Shown: in pieces, positions 1 through 8,182 of the stretch
Numbering within the stretch: the stretch's first letter is position 1
Layout: every line of letters begins with the position of its first letter
Translations under genes and position numbers: made by a program
Assembly (NCBI RefSeq): GCF_004359575.1
Contig: NZ_SCWF01000001.1
Coordinates: 310,001 to 374,000, forward strand
Source of the DNA: Macrococcus bovicus
Lineage (GTDB): Bacteria > Bacillota > Bacilli > Staphylococcales > Staphylococcaceae
Reading direction: 5' to 3'
DNA length: 64,000 nucleotides
The notes under the pieces: model-generated
What the model was told of the DNA's origin: nothing
The model's database searches: none
What the model saw: only the letters and a program-made list of their open reading frames with translations

Positions 1-469
1 CGATCAGGCCTTCATTCGTAATGACCGCCATGTTCTCCTTGACCCCGGACGTCTGTCCTTTATTGATCACGAACGTATTCATCCAGCCATCAATATTGCG
101 AGCGATAATAGTAGCCATCTGCGGATCATAGCTCGCAATACTTTCTGTTTTCATCAAACTTCTCAGCTCCGCGTTCTCTTTCTCAAGACGGTAGTTATCC
201 GCTTCAAGCTGATTAAATCCTCGTATCTTCGCCCGCAGCGTCTTATTCTCTTCTACGGCATCCCACATATGCACCATATTACTGAGATTCTGGCCGATGA
301 AGAGCATCGGATAGCTGACAATGCGCTGTCCGACTGCTGCAGAATCCCCTGCTATCTGTTCTGGCACTGTTGTTTCGTGCTCTCTGAGCGACAAGCCGAC
401 CAGCATAATAAAAACAATGATACCGAATAAAATAAAGACAAGCCTGTTGCGTTTATAAAAATCGGGCAA
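1..469 (-). CDS. mreC: Rod shape-determining protein MreC (N-terminal part, cut by window edge)
   Basis: This is the first 156 or so residues of MreC, the bitopic protein that organises the peptidoglycan elongation machinery. It begins LPDFYKRNRL, has one membrane segment at residues 10-27, then a long coiled-coil stretch (about 65-115) and the start of the beta domain. I place the start at the TTG at 469, because the sequence downstream aligns with the usual MPKFFKNNKL-type start; an in-frame GTG nine bases upstream is the alternative, and a GGTGAGGTG ribosome site precedes both. In relatives radC lies directly next to mreC; here two ABC transporter genes lie between them. The gene continues left out of the window, presumably into mreD. 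Confidence 0.88.
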   Translation of the reverse strand, partial: MPDFYKRNRLVFILFGIIVFIMLVGLSLREHETTVPEQIAGDSAAVGQRIVSYPMLFIGQNLSNMVHMWDAVEENKTLRAKIRGFNQLEADNYRLEKENAELRSLMKTESIASYDPQMATIIARNIDGWMNTFVINKGQTSGVKENMAVITNEGLI

Positions 470-626
470 CCTGAACACCTCACCACTTTAAATAATAGTT
501 AAAGAATATCATATTTTGATTTTAACCGAAGCTATTTTTAACAATTTCAACGGTTGAAAGTTTGCAGTGTCTTATTCGTCAGCCCCTGCTGCGCTGCGGA
601 TTCACCTTGCGACAGAAGGCGGCATC

Positions 627-658
627 AAAAAAAAGTAATTGCCCTTCGGCAATTACTT
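627..658 (-). terminator. Intrinsic terminator after the ABC exporter pair
   Basis: An 11-bp stem (AAGTAATTGCC with GGCAATTACTT) is followed on the minus strand by a run of eight T. It closes the ABC transporter operon 15 bases after its stop codon and separates it from mreC. Confidence 0.85.
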
Positions 659-673
659 CTAATATAACATGAT

Positions 674-2413
674 TTACTGACTATTGGCAGACTGAAGCTG
701 ATACATCTTGGCATATTGACCACCGGACTGAAGAAGTGTCCGATGAGTCCCGCGTTCAATAATTCTGCCTTTATCCAGCACGATAATCTGATCCGCATTT
801 TTAATGGTGGACAGCCGGTGCGCAATAATAAATGTCGTTCTGCCCGCTTTCAGGACATCCATCGCCTGCTGAATGACCGACTCCGTTTCTGAGTCAATAC
901 TTGCGGTCGCCTCGTCCAGTATCAGGATAGCCGGATCAAAGGCCAGCGCGCGTGCGAATGAAATCAGCTGACGCTGGCCGCTGGATAATGTATTCCCTTT
1001 TTCCACCACCGGGGAATCGATGCCGTTTTCCAGTGTATCAAGAACTCTTGACCCCCCGACCGCTTTGAGTGCTGCTTCTGCGCGCTCGCGTGAAATCCGT
1101 TCATCATTAAGCGTGATATTGCTGAGAATGGTCCCGCTGTATAGATACGGGTCCTGCAGAACAATCCCCATATGACTGCGGAGTGAAGCTTTCGTAACCG
1201 ACTTAGCATCGACACCATCCATCAGAATCCGTCCCTTAGTGGGATCATAGAATCTGAAGAGGAGGTTCATGATCGAGCTTTTTCCTGAGCCGGTATGGCC
1301 GACGAGCGCGACTGTCTCACCCCGGCGAGCATGAATATTGATGTCCGTCAAGACATACTCGCCTTCTTTGTAGGCGAATGACACATCTTCAAAGACGACA
1401 TCACCCGCTAACTGAGTGATGGTGTGGTCCTCCGGGACTTCAGCCGGTTCGTCGAGCATCTCATAGACACGGTCTGCAGAGACGCGCGCCTGTTCGAGGA
1501 CGCTCAAATTATTGACAAGGTTATACATCGGATTGAACAGTCGGGTCAGATATTCAACAATGATATACATCATACCGGCAGTCAAGGCAGTTTCGCCGCT
1601 CAGAAATGTAGAACCGAACACATAGATCATCACCGCAAAGATCACGGAACGAATGGTGCCCATTAGATTATGGCTGGTCAGTGAGTCCAGCTGAATAATA
1701 CGGGAATAGTTCCGCAAGTAATCATCATTCAGTTCATTGAATTCCTGCTGAATCTTCTCTTCCTGATTGAACGCCTGAATAATCGTCATACCGTTGATCG
1801 ATTCATTCAGCATCGCATTCATATCACTGTTCTTTTCACGTGTCACCTGATTGTATTCATCAGACAGTCTGCGGTAGACCACCAGCCAGCCGATGAGCAA
1901 CGGCACGACAAGGAACGCTGCTAGTCCCACTTTCCAGTTGAAGAAGAAAATAGCGACGATAATCGCAATAATATTAACAAAACCGGACAAATAGGTCGGC
2001 AGCAGCACAGTAAACAGCTCTAAGATTGTCTGCGTATCGTTCGTGATTCTCGCCACCACTTTACCCGCCGGCAGTGTATCGAAATACTTGATCGGCAGCT
2101 TCTGCATATGTCTGAACAGCTTATTTCTGAGATTCATGATGACATTGGAGCCTGCATTCTGGAAATACAGCGTCTGATAGTAACTGAATACGGCATTGAC
2201 AAGCGCGATGACCGCATAGATACCAAGCAGCTGCATGATGGGTGCGAGATCAATGGTACCCGCTGCCTCTCTCACATGGTCATCTATGATCTTCATCGCA
2301 ATCACTGGGCCGATCAGTTCAGCTACAACAGCACCTGCCAGGAAAAGAAAGCCGATGAGAAAGAGCTTCTTGAACTTAAGTGCTTCATGTAGCAATCGTT
2401 TTGAATTAGACAT
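674..2413 (-). CDS. ABC exporter half-transporter, subunit with the consensus catalytic site (YheH/BmrD type)
   Basis: This 579-residue half-transporter has an N-terminal six-helix exporter domain (about 15-310) and a C-terminal ATPase domain. The Walker A (GHTGSGKSS), signature (LSSGQRQ) and Walker B with the catalytic glutamate (ILILDEATAS) are all visible. It overlaps the stop codon of the upstream half-transporter (TAATG) and is translated from GAGGAG inside that gene, so the two are made together. The partner has Asp at the catalytic Glu position, which is the hallmark of heterodimeric exporters such as BmrCD, known to export drugs in Bacillus. The substrate cannot be read from the sequence. 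The family is clear; the orthology to BmrD is inferred. Confidence 0.9.
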   Translation of the reverse strand: MSNSKRLLHEALKFKKLFLIGFLFLAGAVVAELIGPVIAMKIIDDHVREAAGTIDLAPIMQLLGIYAVIALVNAVFSYYQTLYFQNAGSNVIMNLRNKLFRHMQKLPIKYFDTLPAGKVVARITNDTQTILELFTVLLPTYLSGFVNIIAIIVAIFFFNWKVGLAAFLVVPLLIGWLVVYRRLSDEYNQVTREKNSDMNAMLNESINGMTIIQAFNQEEKIQQEFNELNDDYLRNYSRIIQLDSLTSHNLMGTIRSVIFAVMIYVFGSTFLSGETALTAGMMYIIVEYLTRLFNPMYNLVNNLSVLEQARVSADRVYEMLDEPAEVPEDHTITQLAGDVVFEDVSFAYKEGEYVLTDINIHARRGETVALVGHTGSGKSSIMNLLFRFYDPTKGRILMDGVDAKSVTKASLRSHMGIVLQDPYLYSGTILSNITLNDERISRERAEAALKAVGGSRVLDTLENGIDSPVVEKGNTLSSGQRQLISFARALAFDPAILILDEATASIDSETESVIQQAMDVLKAGRTTFIIAHRLSTIKNADQIIVLDKGRIIERGTHRTLLQSGGQYAKMYQLQSANSQ

Positions 2414-4152
2414 TACTTCTCCTCCTCTCTCAGTTGCTGACGGTTGAACTGCTCCAGGTACCAGCCCGGTTGTCTGATAAGTGATGCATGCGTACCCTGC
2501 TGGATAATTTCGCCGTTATCAAGCACAACGATCAGATCAGCATGCTGGACAGCAGACAGACGATGCGTTGAAATGATGGTCGTCTTTCCACTGCGGGACT
2601 GCTGTATGTGTTCGATGATCGCTGTCTCTGTTTTAGCATCGACTGCTGACAGGGAGTCATCAAGGATCAGAATATCCGGATTTTTAATCATGGCACGTGC
2701 GATTGAAATCCGTTGTTTCTGACCACCGGAGATGGCAATCCCTTTTTCACCGACCAGTGTATCCAGACCCTGCGGCAGGCGTTTAACATCTTCAGTGAAA
2801 CTCGCGAGCTCTATTGCACGCGCAATCTCTTCTTCACTGGCATCCGGCCGGCCGAACAGGATATTGTCTCTGACTGAGCGTGAAAATAAAATGTTTTCCT
2901 GTGAGACGTAACCGATTTTTTCGCGGACCTGACGTTTAGTCAGCTGACCGATTTGAACACCTCCGAGTGTGATCCGGCCCTCACCGACTGGATACTCTTT
3001 TAAAATCTGACGGATCAGGGTAGTCTTGCCGCTACCTGTCGGTCCGACAATACCGAGCGTTTCTCCGACACCAAGTTCAATATTGACCGCTTTTAAATTG
3101 ACCTGTTCACTTGAGGGATATTGGAAGTGGACAGCATCGAATGACACATGGTGATCAGGTGCAACAAGTGAATCAACCGAGTCCGCCATGACGTCATCGG
3201 CCTCCAGGACTTCCATCACACGGTCGAGTGAGGCATTCCCGCGCTGCATAATGTTGAAGAGCAGACCAATGGCAAACATCGGCCATACCATCATATTGAG
3301 ATAGACATTGAAGGCAATTAAATCACCGATTGAGATCTCGCCACGATTGACGAGTACACTGCCGTAACCGAGAGCGATGATAAAGCTGATCATCGTCACG
3401 ATAATCGTCAGCGGCTTAAACAATGCATCCAGCTTTTCGACTGCCATAAACTTATCCACGACGTCCGTCGTCATTCTACTGAAACGTCGGTTCAGATTGT
3501 CTTCCTGTGCAAATGCCCGTGTCACTCGGATCCCTTCAATCGACTCCAGGACATCATCATTCATATCCCCGAAGGCATCCTGACTGATGGTATAGCGTTT
3601 ATGGATCATCTTACCTAGACGCTGCTCGATAATGGCGAGAAGCGGCAACGGCAGCATCGCAAAAAGCGTCAGCTTCCATGAGATAGCAAAACCCATCATC
3701 AGTATGATGGTCACCAGATACGTCGTACTATCAATCAGTGTGAGTATACCGAATCCGACAGTCTGCCGGATGGCACTCAAATCATTTGTTGCCCGAGCCA
3801 TCAGGTCACCTGTACGGTTTTTTTCATAATAGCCGGGACTCATGGAGAGAAATTTCGCCATCAGTTTCCTTCTCATCAGACTCTCGAGAAGCTGAGAACC
3901 GTTGAAGAGCAGAAATCTCCAGACATAATTGATCAGATAGCCGATGATAATCAGCGCAACGAATGCGGCGATTATCTCATAAAAGCGTGCGGGTGTAAGA
4001 CTGCCGAGCGTAATGGCATCAATCGTCTTACCGATCAGCCACGGCGGCAGAATCTCCACGACGTTCGCTATCAGTAAGAGAAGAACTGCGACTAAATAGC
4101 GTTTCTTCTCCTGCTTGAAAAACCAGCTTAATTTAAATAGTACATCAAACAT
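2413..4152 (-). CDS. ABC exporter half-transporter, subunit with a degenerate catalytic site (YheI/BmrC type)
   Basis: This is the first half of a heterodimeric exporter, 579 residues from the ATG at 4152. That start has AAGGAGG seven bases upstream; a longer reading from 4218 would run back through the attenuator hairpin and is unlikely. Six membrane helices span about 20-310. The ATPase domain has Walker A (GPTGSGKTT), signature (ISGGQKQ) and a Walker B ending in Asp instead of Glu (ILILDDSLSA), so this subunit should carry the non-hydrolysing site. The 5' leader of about 195 nt holds a 21-codon peptide and a terminator hairpin, the same layout that controls bmrCD in Bacillus by ribosome-mediated attenuation. 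Confidence 0.9.
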   Translation of the reverse strand: MFDVLFKLSWFFKQEKKRYLVAVLLLLIANVVEILPPWLIGKTIDAITLGSLTPARFYEIIAAFVALIIIGYLINYVWRFLLFNGSQLLESLMRRKLMAKFLSMSPGYYEKNRTGDLMARATNDLSAIRQTVGFGILTLIDSTTYLVTIILMMGFAISWKLTLFAMLPLPLLAIIEQRLGKMIHKRYTISQDAFGDMNDDVLESIEGIRVTRAFAQEDNLNRRFSRMTTDVVDKFMAVEKLDALFKPLTIIVTMISFIIALGYGSVLVNRGEISIGDLIAFNVYLNMMVWPMFAIGLLFNIMQRGNASLDRVMEVLEADDVMADSVDSLVAPDHHVSFDAVHFQYPSSEQVNLKAVNIELGVGETLGIVGPTGSGKTTLIRQILKEYPVGEGRITLGGVQIGQLTKRQVREKIGYVSQENILFSRSVRDNILFGRPDASEEEIARAIELASFTEDVKRLPQGLDTLVGEKGIAISGGQKQRISIARAMIKNPDILILDDSLSAVDAKTETAIIEHIQQSRSGKTTIISTHRLSAVQHADLIVVLDNGEIIQQGTHASLIRQPGWYLEQFNRQQLREEEK

Positions 4153-4186
4153 GTAAATCCTCCTTCTTAACTCCTCATAGAAACAC

Positions 4187-4223
4187 AAAAAGCACATACC
4201 TCCCCTAATGGAAAGCATGTGCT
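4187..4223 (-). terminator. Attenuator hairpin in the ABC exporter leader
   Basis: In the minus-strand RNA a stem of about 14 bp with three G-U pairs (AGCACAU outermost, closing with AUGUGCU, loop AUUAG) is followed by UUUUUGUGUUU. It lies between the leader peptide stop and the exporter ribosome site, so it can end transcription before the structural genes. Its 3' arm contains GGGGAGG, which could instead pair with CCUCCUC in the leader codons; that pairing is my inference. Confidence 0.72.
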
Positions 4224-4257
4224 CAACAACAGAAGAGAAACTCCTCCTCTGTCTTAA

Positions 4258-4323
4258 TTAGTGTGACTCATACGAGGAGGACAAATTAATTTGTAATGAC
4301 AGACGCGGATATTCATTGCGCAT
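4258..4323 (-). CDS. Leader peptide of the ABC exporter operon (21 aa)
   Basis: A 21-codon reading frame, MRNEYPRLSLQ followed by INLSSSYESH, starts six bases after a strong AAAGGAGGAG ribosome site and sits about 25 bases into the transcript predicted from the promoter at 4356-4384. It ends ahead of two RNA hairpins, the second a terminator. Position, strong ribosome site and following attenuator match leader peptides such as BmrB of Bacillus, which sense ribosome stalling by antibiotics. Its three serine codons (UCC UCC UCG) are complementary to GA-rich segments downstream, giving a way for ribosome position to change RNA folding. Expression has not been shown; the function is inferred from layout. 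Confidence 0.7.
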   Translation of the reverse strand: MRNEYPRLSLQINLSSSYESH

Positions 4324-4355
4324 ATTAATCTCCTCCTTTTCTTATTTTCAATATT

Positions 4356-4384
4356 ATCATAATTCAAATAATTTAAACTGACAA
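4356..4384 (-). promoter_or_regulatory. SigA-type promoter of the leader-exporter operon
   Basis: TTGTCA and TATGAT are separated by 17 bases and lie 33 bases upstream of the leader peptide ATG, pointing left. Confidence 0.65.
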
Positions 4385-4421
4385 CACTTTTTTTCGTTTT
4401 CCGAAATACTTCACAAAAAAT

Positions 4422-5090
4422 TTACAACAGTCCCTTCTCCTTAATACTGACGAAAACACCGTCCCCGATAATAATATGATCCAGCAGCTCGATGCCAAAT
4501 AACGTACCGCAGTTGATCAGGCGCTTCGTCGCCTCGATATCCTCTACAGAAGGCGTCGGATCACCGGAGGGATGGTTATGACAGACAATAATACTGGCAG
4601 CAGAACGTCTGACCGCTTCTCTGAATACCTCGCGCGGATGAACAATCGACGCATTGAGTGAACCTTTAAAGATGACCTGCTCATGGATCACGACATTCTT
4701 CGTGTTCAAATAAAGGGCGATAAAATGCTCCTGGGTATAGTAACGCAGGCGTTCCATCAGCAGGTCAGCGACACACTGCGGGGATTTGATCTTCACGCGG
4801 TCTTCAAGAGAATGTGTATGCATTCTGACCGCGAGTTCTATCATGGCGAGCATCGTCACCGCCTTCTTCTCTCCGATGCCCTTGATTTCCCGCAACTCCT
4901 GCAGTGTCAAGTAGCGCATGTCCCGAATATTGCCCATAGACATCAGCAGCTTGTTGGCAACTTCCAGGACAGACTCATCCTTACTGCCTGTATTGATGAT
5001 GATGGCAAGAAGCTCCTGATTGGTCAGCTGTTCCGGCCCGTACGTCATCAGCCGTTCACGCGGCTGATCTTGTTTTAACATCGCTAGCAT
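4422..5090 (-). CDS. radC: RadC family JAB1/MPN-domain protein
   Basis: This 222-residue protein has an N-terminal helix-hairpin-helix-like part (about 30-85) and a C-terminal JAB/MPN metal-binding domain with the HNHPSGDPTPS motif near residue 172 and the upstream glutamate in HPREVFREA. The family was named for DNA repair, but its biochemical role is unsettled. The start overlaps the stop of the prepilin peptidase gene (TAATG) with GGAGG nine bases upstream, so the two are co-translated. In staphylococci radC sits between the comC-type peptidase and mreC, as here apart from the inserted exporter genes. Confidence 0.92.
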   Translation of the reverse strand: MLAMLKQDQPRERLMTYGPEQLTNQELLAIIINTGSKDESVLEVANKLLMSMGNIRDMRYLTLQELREIKGIGEKKAVTMLAMIELAVRMHTHSLEDRVKIKSPQCVADLLMERLRYYTQEHFIALYLNTKNVVIHEQVIFKGSLNASIVHPREVFREAVRRSAASIIVCHNHPSGDPTPSVEDIEATKRLINCGTLFGIELLDHIIIGDGVFVSIKEKGLL

Positions 5091-5788
5091 TATAGAAATC
5101 CTCCAAAGTATATAGTATAAAGTTCATCGTAGAATTTGAATACGAGCAGCGTACTAGCTGTGATAAAAGGGATAAGCGGTATTTTTCTGAGATTATGCTT
5201 GTAGAACAAGAAGCAGATGACAGCCATACCTCCGATGAAATAAGTGAGCATAAAGATCAGCAGAAAATAGGTAAGCGGCAGAAAGAGAGCAAATAAGGAC
5301 AGCAGCTTGATATCACCGTAACCGATACTACCGGTCAGCAGATAAAATAGATGAAGCAGCATGATCAGCATGCCTGAAGAGATTAAATGCCGGCTGTCCA
5401 GCAAGAGCGGAAAACAAATCATCAGTAGAACGCAGGCGAATAGCAGGAGCATATGATCAGGCACTTTGAAATGATAAATATCATAAATTGCGAGCGGAAC
5501 CAGAAATGAGATACAGGCGGCATACAGCGCTGAACTGCTCTCTGAAATGAAAAGAAAAAAGAGCACGAAAAACAGCAGCTCTGTCAGAAAGATATAAACC
5601 GGTATCCGGTTTCCACATCTGCGGCATCTCCCGTTTTGTATGATAAAACTGACGAGCGGCATTAATTCATACCATGACAGCTCAGCATGACAGCTGTCAC
5701 ACTGTGAGCGCCTGAATAAAGAACCTTCATAATAAGTGAGACAGAGCATAAAAGAGCCGATGAAACTGCCGAGTACTGCTACAACCAT
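5090..5788 (-). CDS. comC: Type IV prepilin peptidase (ComC-like)
   Basis: This 232-residue membrane protein is an aspartyl protease of the prepilin peptidase family, which cleaves and N-methylates the pseudopilins of the competence DNA-uptake machine. The N-terminal cytoplasmic loop has two CxxC pairs (CDSC and CRRC) that bind zinc, and the two catalytic aspartates are visible in DIYHF and GYGDIK. Seven or eight hydrophobic segments follow. The gene has a GAGGTG ribosome site and lies first in a unit with radC. Its presence suggests the competence pilus genes exist elsewhere in the genome. Confidence 0.88.
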   Translation of the reverse strand: MVVAVLGSFIGSFMLCLTYYEGSLFRRSQCDSCHAELSWYELMPLVSFIIQNGRCRRCGNRIPVYIFLTELLFFVLFFLFISESSSALYAACISFLVPLAIYDIYHFKVPDHMLLLFACVLLMICFPLLLDSRHLISSGMLIMLLHLFYLLTGSIGYGDIKLLSLFALFLPLTYFLLIFMLTYFIGGMAVICFLFYKHNLRKIPLIPFITASTLLVFKFYDELYTIYFGGFL

Positions 5789-5873
5789 AAGTCACCTCTT
5801 TTCTTAACTTCACTTTAAAGGATAGACTGCTCCGTGTAAAAAAGCAGAAAAAGATAAAAAGGGCCAGCAATGC

Positions 5874-5917
5874 CTGCAGTTTTTCATCAAAACACTCACT
5901 TTGATGAAATTCTGCAG
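5874..5917. repeat. Inverted repeat upstream of comC
   Basis: CTGCAG at both ends encloses TTTCATCAAA and its complement TTTGATGAAA around an 8-base loop, about 86 bases upstream of the prepilin peptidase start. No T run follows on either strand, so it is not a plain terminator. It may be a regulatory site or an RNA hairpin; nothing in the sequence decides. Confidence 0.5.
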
Positions 5918-5946
5918 CAAAGTCACCTCATTTAAAGAAAAACAGC

Positions 5947-5972
5947 AAAAAAGAGCAGACATCGTCTACTCT
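5947..5972 (-). terminator. Intrinsic terminator overlapping a stop codon
   Basis: AGAGTAGAC pairs with GTCTGCTCT around GAT and is followed by six T on the minus strand. The stop codon of the dehydrogenase lies in the 5' arm of the stem. Confidence 0.8.
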
Positions 5973-6826
5973 TTATCATTTTCATAATAATGAATGATCG
6001 TATGGGTGCCGTCCTCCATTTTCTCGTCGTCGGATAACGCCTCATAAAGGCTGTACGCTAACGCGAGGCCGGGAAGTTTGATCTCCATCTTCTCCGCTTC
6101 CTGCAGCGCTATTTTCATGTCCTTCAGGAAATGATGCGTATAAAAGCCGGGTTTGAAATCACCGGACAGCATACGCGGGGCTAAATTAGAAAGTGACCAG
6201 CTGCCGGCTGCGCCTTTAGCAATCGTCTCAAGTACACGCTCCACATCAAGACCCGCTGACTTAGCATAGTGAAGGCTCTCGGCCACACCGATCATGCCGG
6301 ATGCTATCGCAATCTGATTCGCCATCTTCGTGTGCTGACCACTGCCGGCGAGACCGAAGTAACTGACGCTGCTACTGAAAGCTTGAAGCAGCGGCTCTAC
6401 TGTCAGAAATGCTGCAGCGTCGCCACCGACCATCGTGGAAAGGGTACCATTTTTTGCACCGATGTCACCACCGCTGACAGGTGCATCCAGTATGGCGATG
6501 CCTTTCTCTAGAGCTTCCTCTGCAATCCGAGCTGCAAGTTCCGGGCTTGACGTCGTACAGTCAATCATGATCTGACCGCTCTTACCATTCGCGATTAAAC
6601 CTGTCTCCCCTAAATACATCTCGCGCACATCATCCGGATACCCCAGCATCGTGAAAACGATGTCGACCTCCTGCACCAATGCAGCAGGACTGTCGCACCA
6701 GATAGCACCCTTATCAAGAAGTCCCCGTGCTTTATGCTTCGTGCGATTATATACATACAGATCCCCTGTCAGATAACCTGCCATGCTCGCGCCCATGACG
6801 CCGGTCCCGATAAAACCAATTTTCAT
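5966..6826 (-). CDS. NAD(P)-dependent beta-hydroxyacid dehydrogenase (YkwC/GarR family)
   Basis: This 286-residue oxidoreductase belongs to the 3-hydroxyisobutyrate / tartronate semialdehyde reductase family. The N-terminal Rossmann fold opens with GFIGTGVMGASMA. The substrate-binding motif APVSGGDIGAKNGTLS lies at about 113-128, and the catalytic lysine is in HHFLKDMKIA at about 230. It is a single-gene unit with its own terminator. The exact substrate cannot be assigned; the closest named type I can justify is YkwC-like. Confidence 0.85.
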   Translation of the reverse strand: MKIGFIGTGVMGASMAGYLTGDLYVYNRTKHKARGLLDKGAIWCDSPAALVQEVDIVFTMLGYPDDVREMYLGETGLIANGKSGQIMIDCTTSSPELAARIAEEALEKGIAILDAPVSGGDIGAKNGTLSTMVGGDAAAFLTVEPLLQAFSSSVSYFGLAGSGQHTKMANQIAIASGMIGVAESLHYAKSAGLDVERVLETIAKGAAGSWSLSNLAPRMLSGDFKPGFYTHHFLKDMKIALQEAEKMEIKLPGLALAYSLYEALSDDEKMEDGTHTIIHYYENDKE

Positions 6827-6857
6827 GAATCATACCCCCTGTGTTACAATATCTGCA

Positions 6858-6977
6858 ATGATAGAAGAAGAGAGAACTTATTATGCCTTTAAAATTCATC
6901 GTCCCGTCCAGCTCCATTTAGCAGTCATTATGAGTGTACTACTTATCTCAGGAAGTTTCCTCCTATTGACACGCTGA
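6858..6977 (+). CDS. Possible small membrane protein (39 aa)
   Basis: A plus-strand frame of 39 codons runs from MIEEERTYYAF to a C-terminal hydrophobic segment (LHLAVIMSVLLISGSFLLL). A TGTTACAAT sequence that could be a -10 region lies just upstream. There is no good ribosome site, and the frame sits in the gap between two minus-strand genes, so it may be chance. Confidence 0.25.
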   Translation: MIEEERTYYAFKIHRPVQLHLAVIMSVLLISGSFLLLTR

Positions 6978-6988
6978 TGATTCATGAC

Positions 6989-7756
6989 TTAATGGCTATT
7001 TTTCTTAAATCTGGAATAGAAGGCCATAGCTCCGACTAATGCGACGACACTCAGCATGAGAAAGATGGATGATGAAATGTTGACGAATTCTTTACTGCCG
7101 GCGGGTTGGTCCGTCAAGATCCGAGCGACTAGATCCGGCAATACAAGATAGACCATGACACCGATATAGAACCACGCTTTATGCATCGCGCAGAAACCGA
7201 TGAAAAGAAGCAGCAGAATCAGCCCCAGCCATAGACTCATATGCATATCTAAGTTGATGATGGATGCTCCTTCATTGGCACGTAGATAGAACTCCCCCGC
7301 TAAAATAACAGCAAAGCCTAAAAATGCAATCAGAAGAGGCGCAAAATAACCTTGTCTCGTATGACCGTATTTCTTTAACATCGTCATCAGTAACCAGAAT
7401 TCCAGAGGCAGCAAGATGACTATTAATATACCGTAGAAGATCAACCGTTCGACTGACATCTCAAACTGGCCTGCAACGAGCCTCGGGATAGTAAAGAATG
7501 CCAGGATTGCGAACAATGCGCCGATCATTGTCTTAATGAATGAATGGTCAAAGGGCATTTCCTTCGAGATTGAATTGATGTATGCATCCGGCGAACCCCC
7601 TGTGATACTCTCCACACTCTTTCCACGTTTTTCAGCCTGAGTCAGATGATCTCTTAATTCATCAGTCACCGCTTCGATATCTTCATCTTTCTTACCCTGT
7701 TTCATCAGTTCCATTCTGACACTGTTTAAAAACTGCTCTGATTTTTTACTTAACAT
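6989..7756 (-). CDS. HAAS-type membrane protein partnered with PadR regulator
   Basis: A cytoplasmic N-terminal helical domain (about 1-70, with the DELRDHLTQAE segment) is followed by five or six hydrophobic helices. This layout, right after a PadR gene, matches the HAAS-domain/DUF1700-like membrane proteins that form PadR-linked modules in Firmicutes. The start is the ATG at 7756 with GAGGAG nine bases upstream; a GTG three codons earlier has worse spacing. The gene overlaps the end of the PadR gene, so the pair is translationally coupled. The role is unknown, perhaps membrane stress sensing. Confidence 0.7.
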   Translation of the reverse strand: MLSKKSEQFLNSVRMELMKQGKKDEDIEAVTDELRDHLTQAEKRGKSVESITGGSPDAYINSISKEMPFDHSFIKTMIGALFAILAFFTIPRLVAGQFEMSVERLIFYGILIVILLPLEFWLLMTMLKKYGHTRQGYFAPLLIAFLGFAVILAGEFYLRANEGASIINLDMHMSLWLGLILLLLFIGFCAMHKAWFYIGVMVYLVLPDLVARILTDQPAGSKEFVNISSSIFLMLSVVALVGAMAFYSRFKKNSH

Positions 7757-8084
7757 CTTCCACACTCCTCATTAAATTGTTCATGCCATGATTCAAAGCT
7801 GTCCATTTCCGCTTGAAAATAATCAGCTGCTCCACTCCACTTGCTGTGATGGTATAGTACTTCCGCTTCGGCCCCCCATTATCCGACTTGACCATCCGTG
7901 TGGTCACATAGCCTTTTTTATCCAGCCTGAGCAATACGGGATAAATACTGCCGTCACTGATTTCCGGAAAGTCATTCAATTTCAGCTTCTCTAAAATTTC
8001 GTAACCATAGGTCTCACCCTGGGCAATCAATCCCAGAATAGCCCCGTCCAGCAGTCCCTTCATCATCTGATCATACACCGCCAC
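7746..8084 (-). CDS. PadR-family transcriptional regulator
   Basis: This is a short winged-helix regulator with the PadR core: LLDGAILGLIAQGETYGYEI, then the wing region with SDGSIYPVLLRLDKKGYV, and a short C-terminal helix. I favour the GTG at 8084, eight bases after GAGGGGG; a frame back to 8129 exists but overlaps the promoter. The promoter at 8118-8146 has two copies of AGATAGTT flanking it, which may be the operator for autoregulation. Its target is likely the membrane protein gene it overlaps. Confidence 0.82.
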   Translation of the reverse strand: MAVYDQMMKGLLDGAILGLIAQGETYGYEILEKLKLNDFPEISDGSIYPVLLRLDKKGYVTTRMVKSDNGGPKRKYYTITASGVEQLIIFKRKWTALNHGMNNLMRSVEDVK

Positions 8085-8101
8085 AATCCATGCCCCCTCA
8101 T

Positions 8102-8152
8102 AACTATCTTGTAATCTACTATAGTACATGATAAGAATAAAATCAACTATCT
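8102..8152 (-). promoter_or_regulatory. padR promoter with flanking direct repeats
   Basis: TTGATT and TATAGT (8141-8146 and 8118-8123) have 17-base spacing on the minus strand. AGATAGTT occurs at 8145-8152 and again at 8102-8109, one copy overlapping the -35 and one just downstream of the expected start. Such paired sites suggest repression by the PadR protein; binding is inferred. Confidence 0.6.
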
Positions 8153-8182
8153 TTTATAAAATGAGAGTGAGACTTTGATATG

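Noticed and set aside
4152-4218. N-terminal extension of the second ABC subunit
   Set aside because: It would start before the attenuator hairpin and has no suitable ribosome site; the ATG at 4152 does.
6892-6930. 12-codon frame MPLKFIVPSSSI
   Set aside because: Too short and unsupported, although a purine-rich stretch precedes it.
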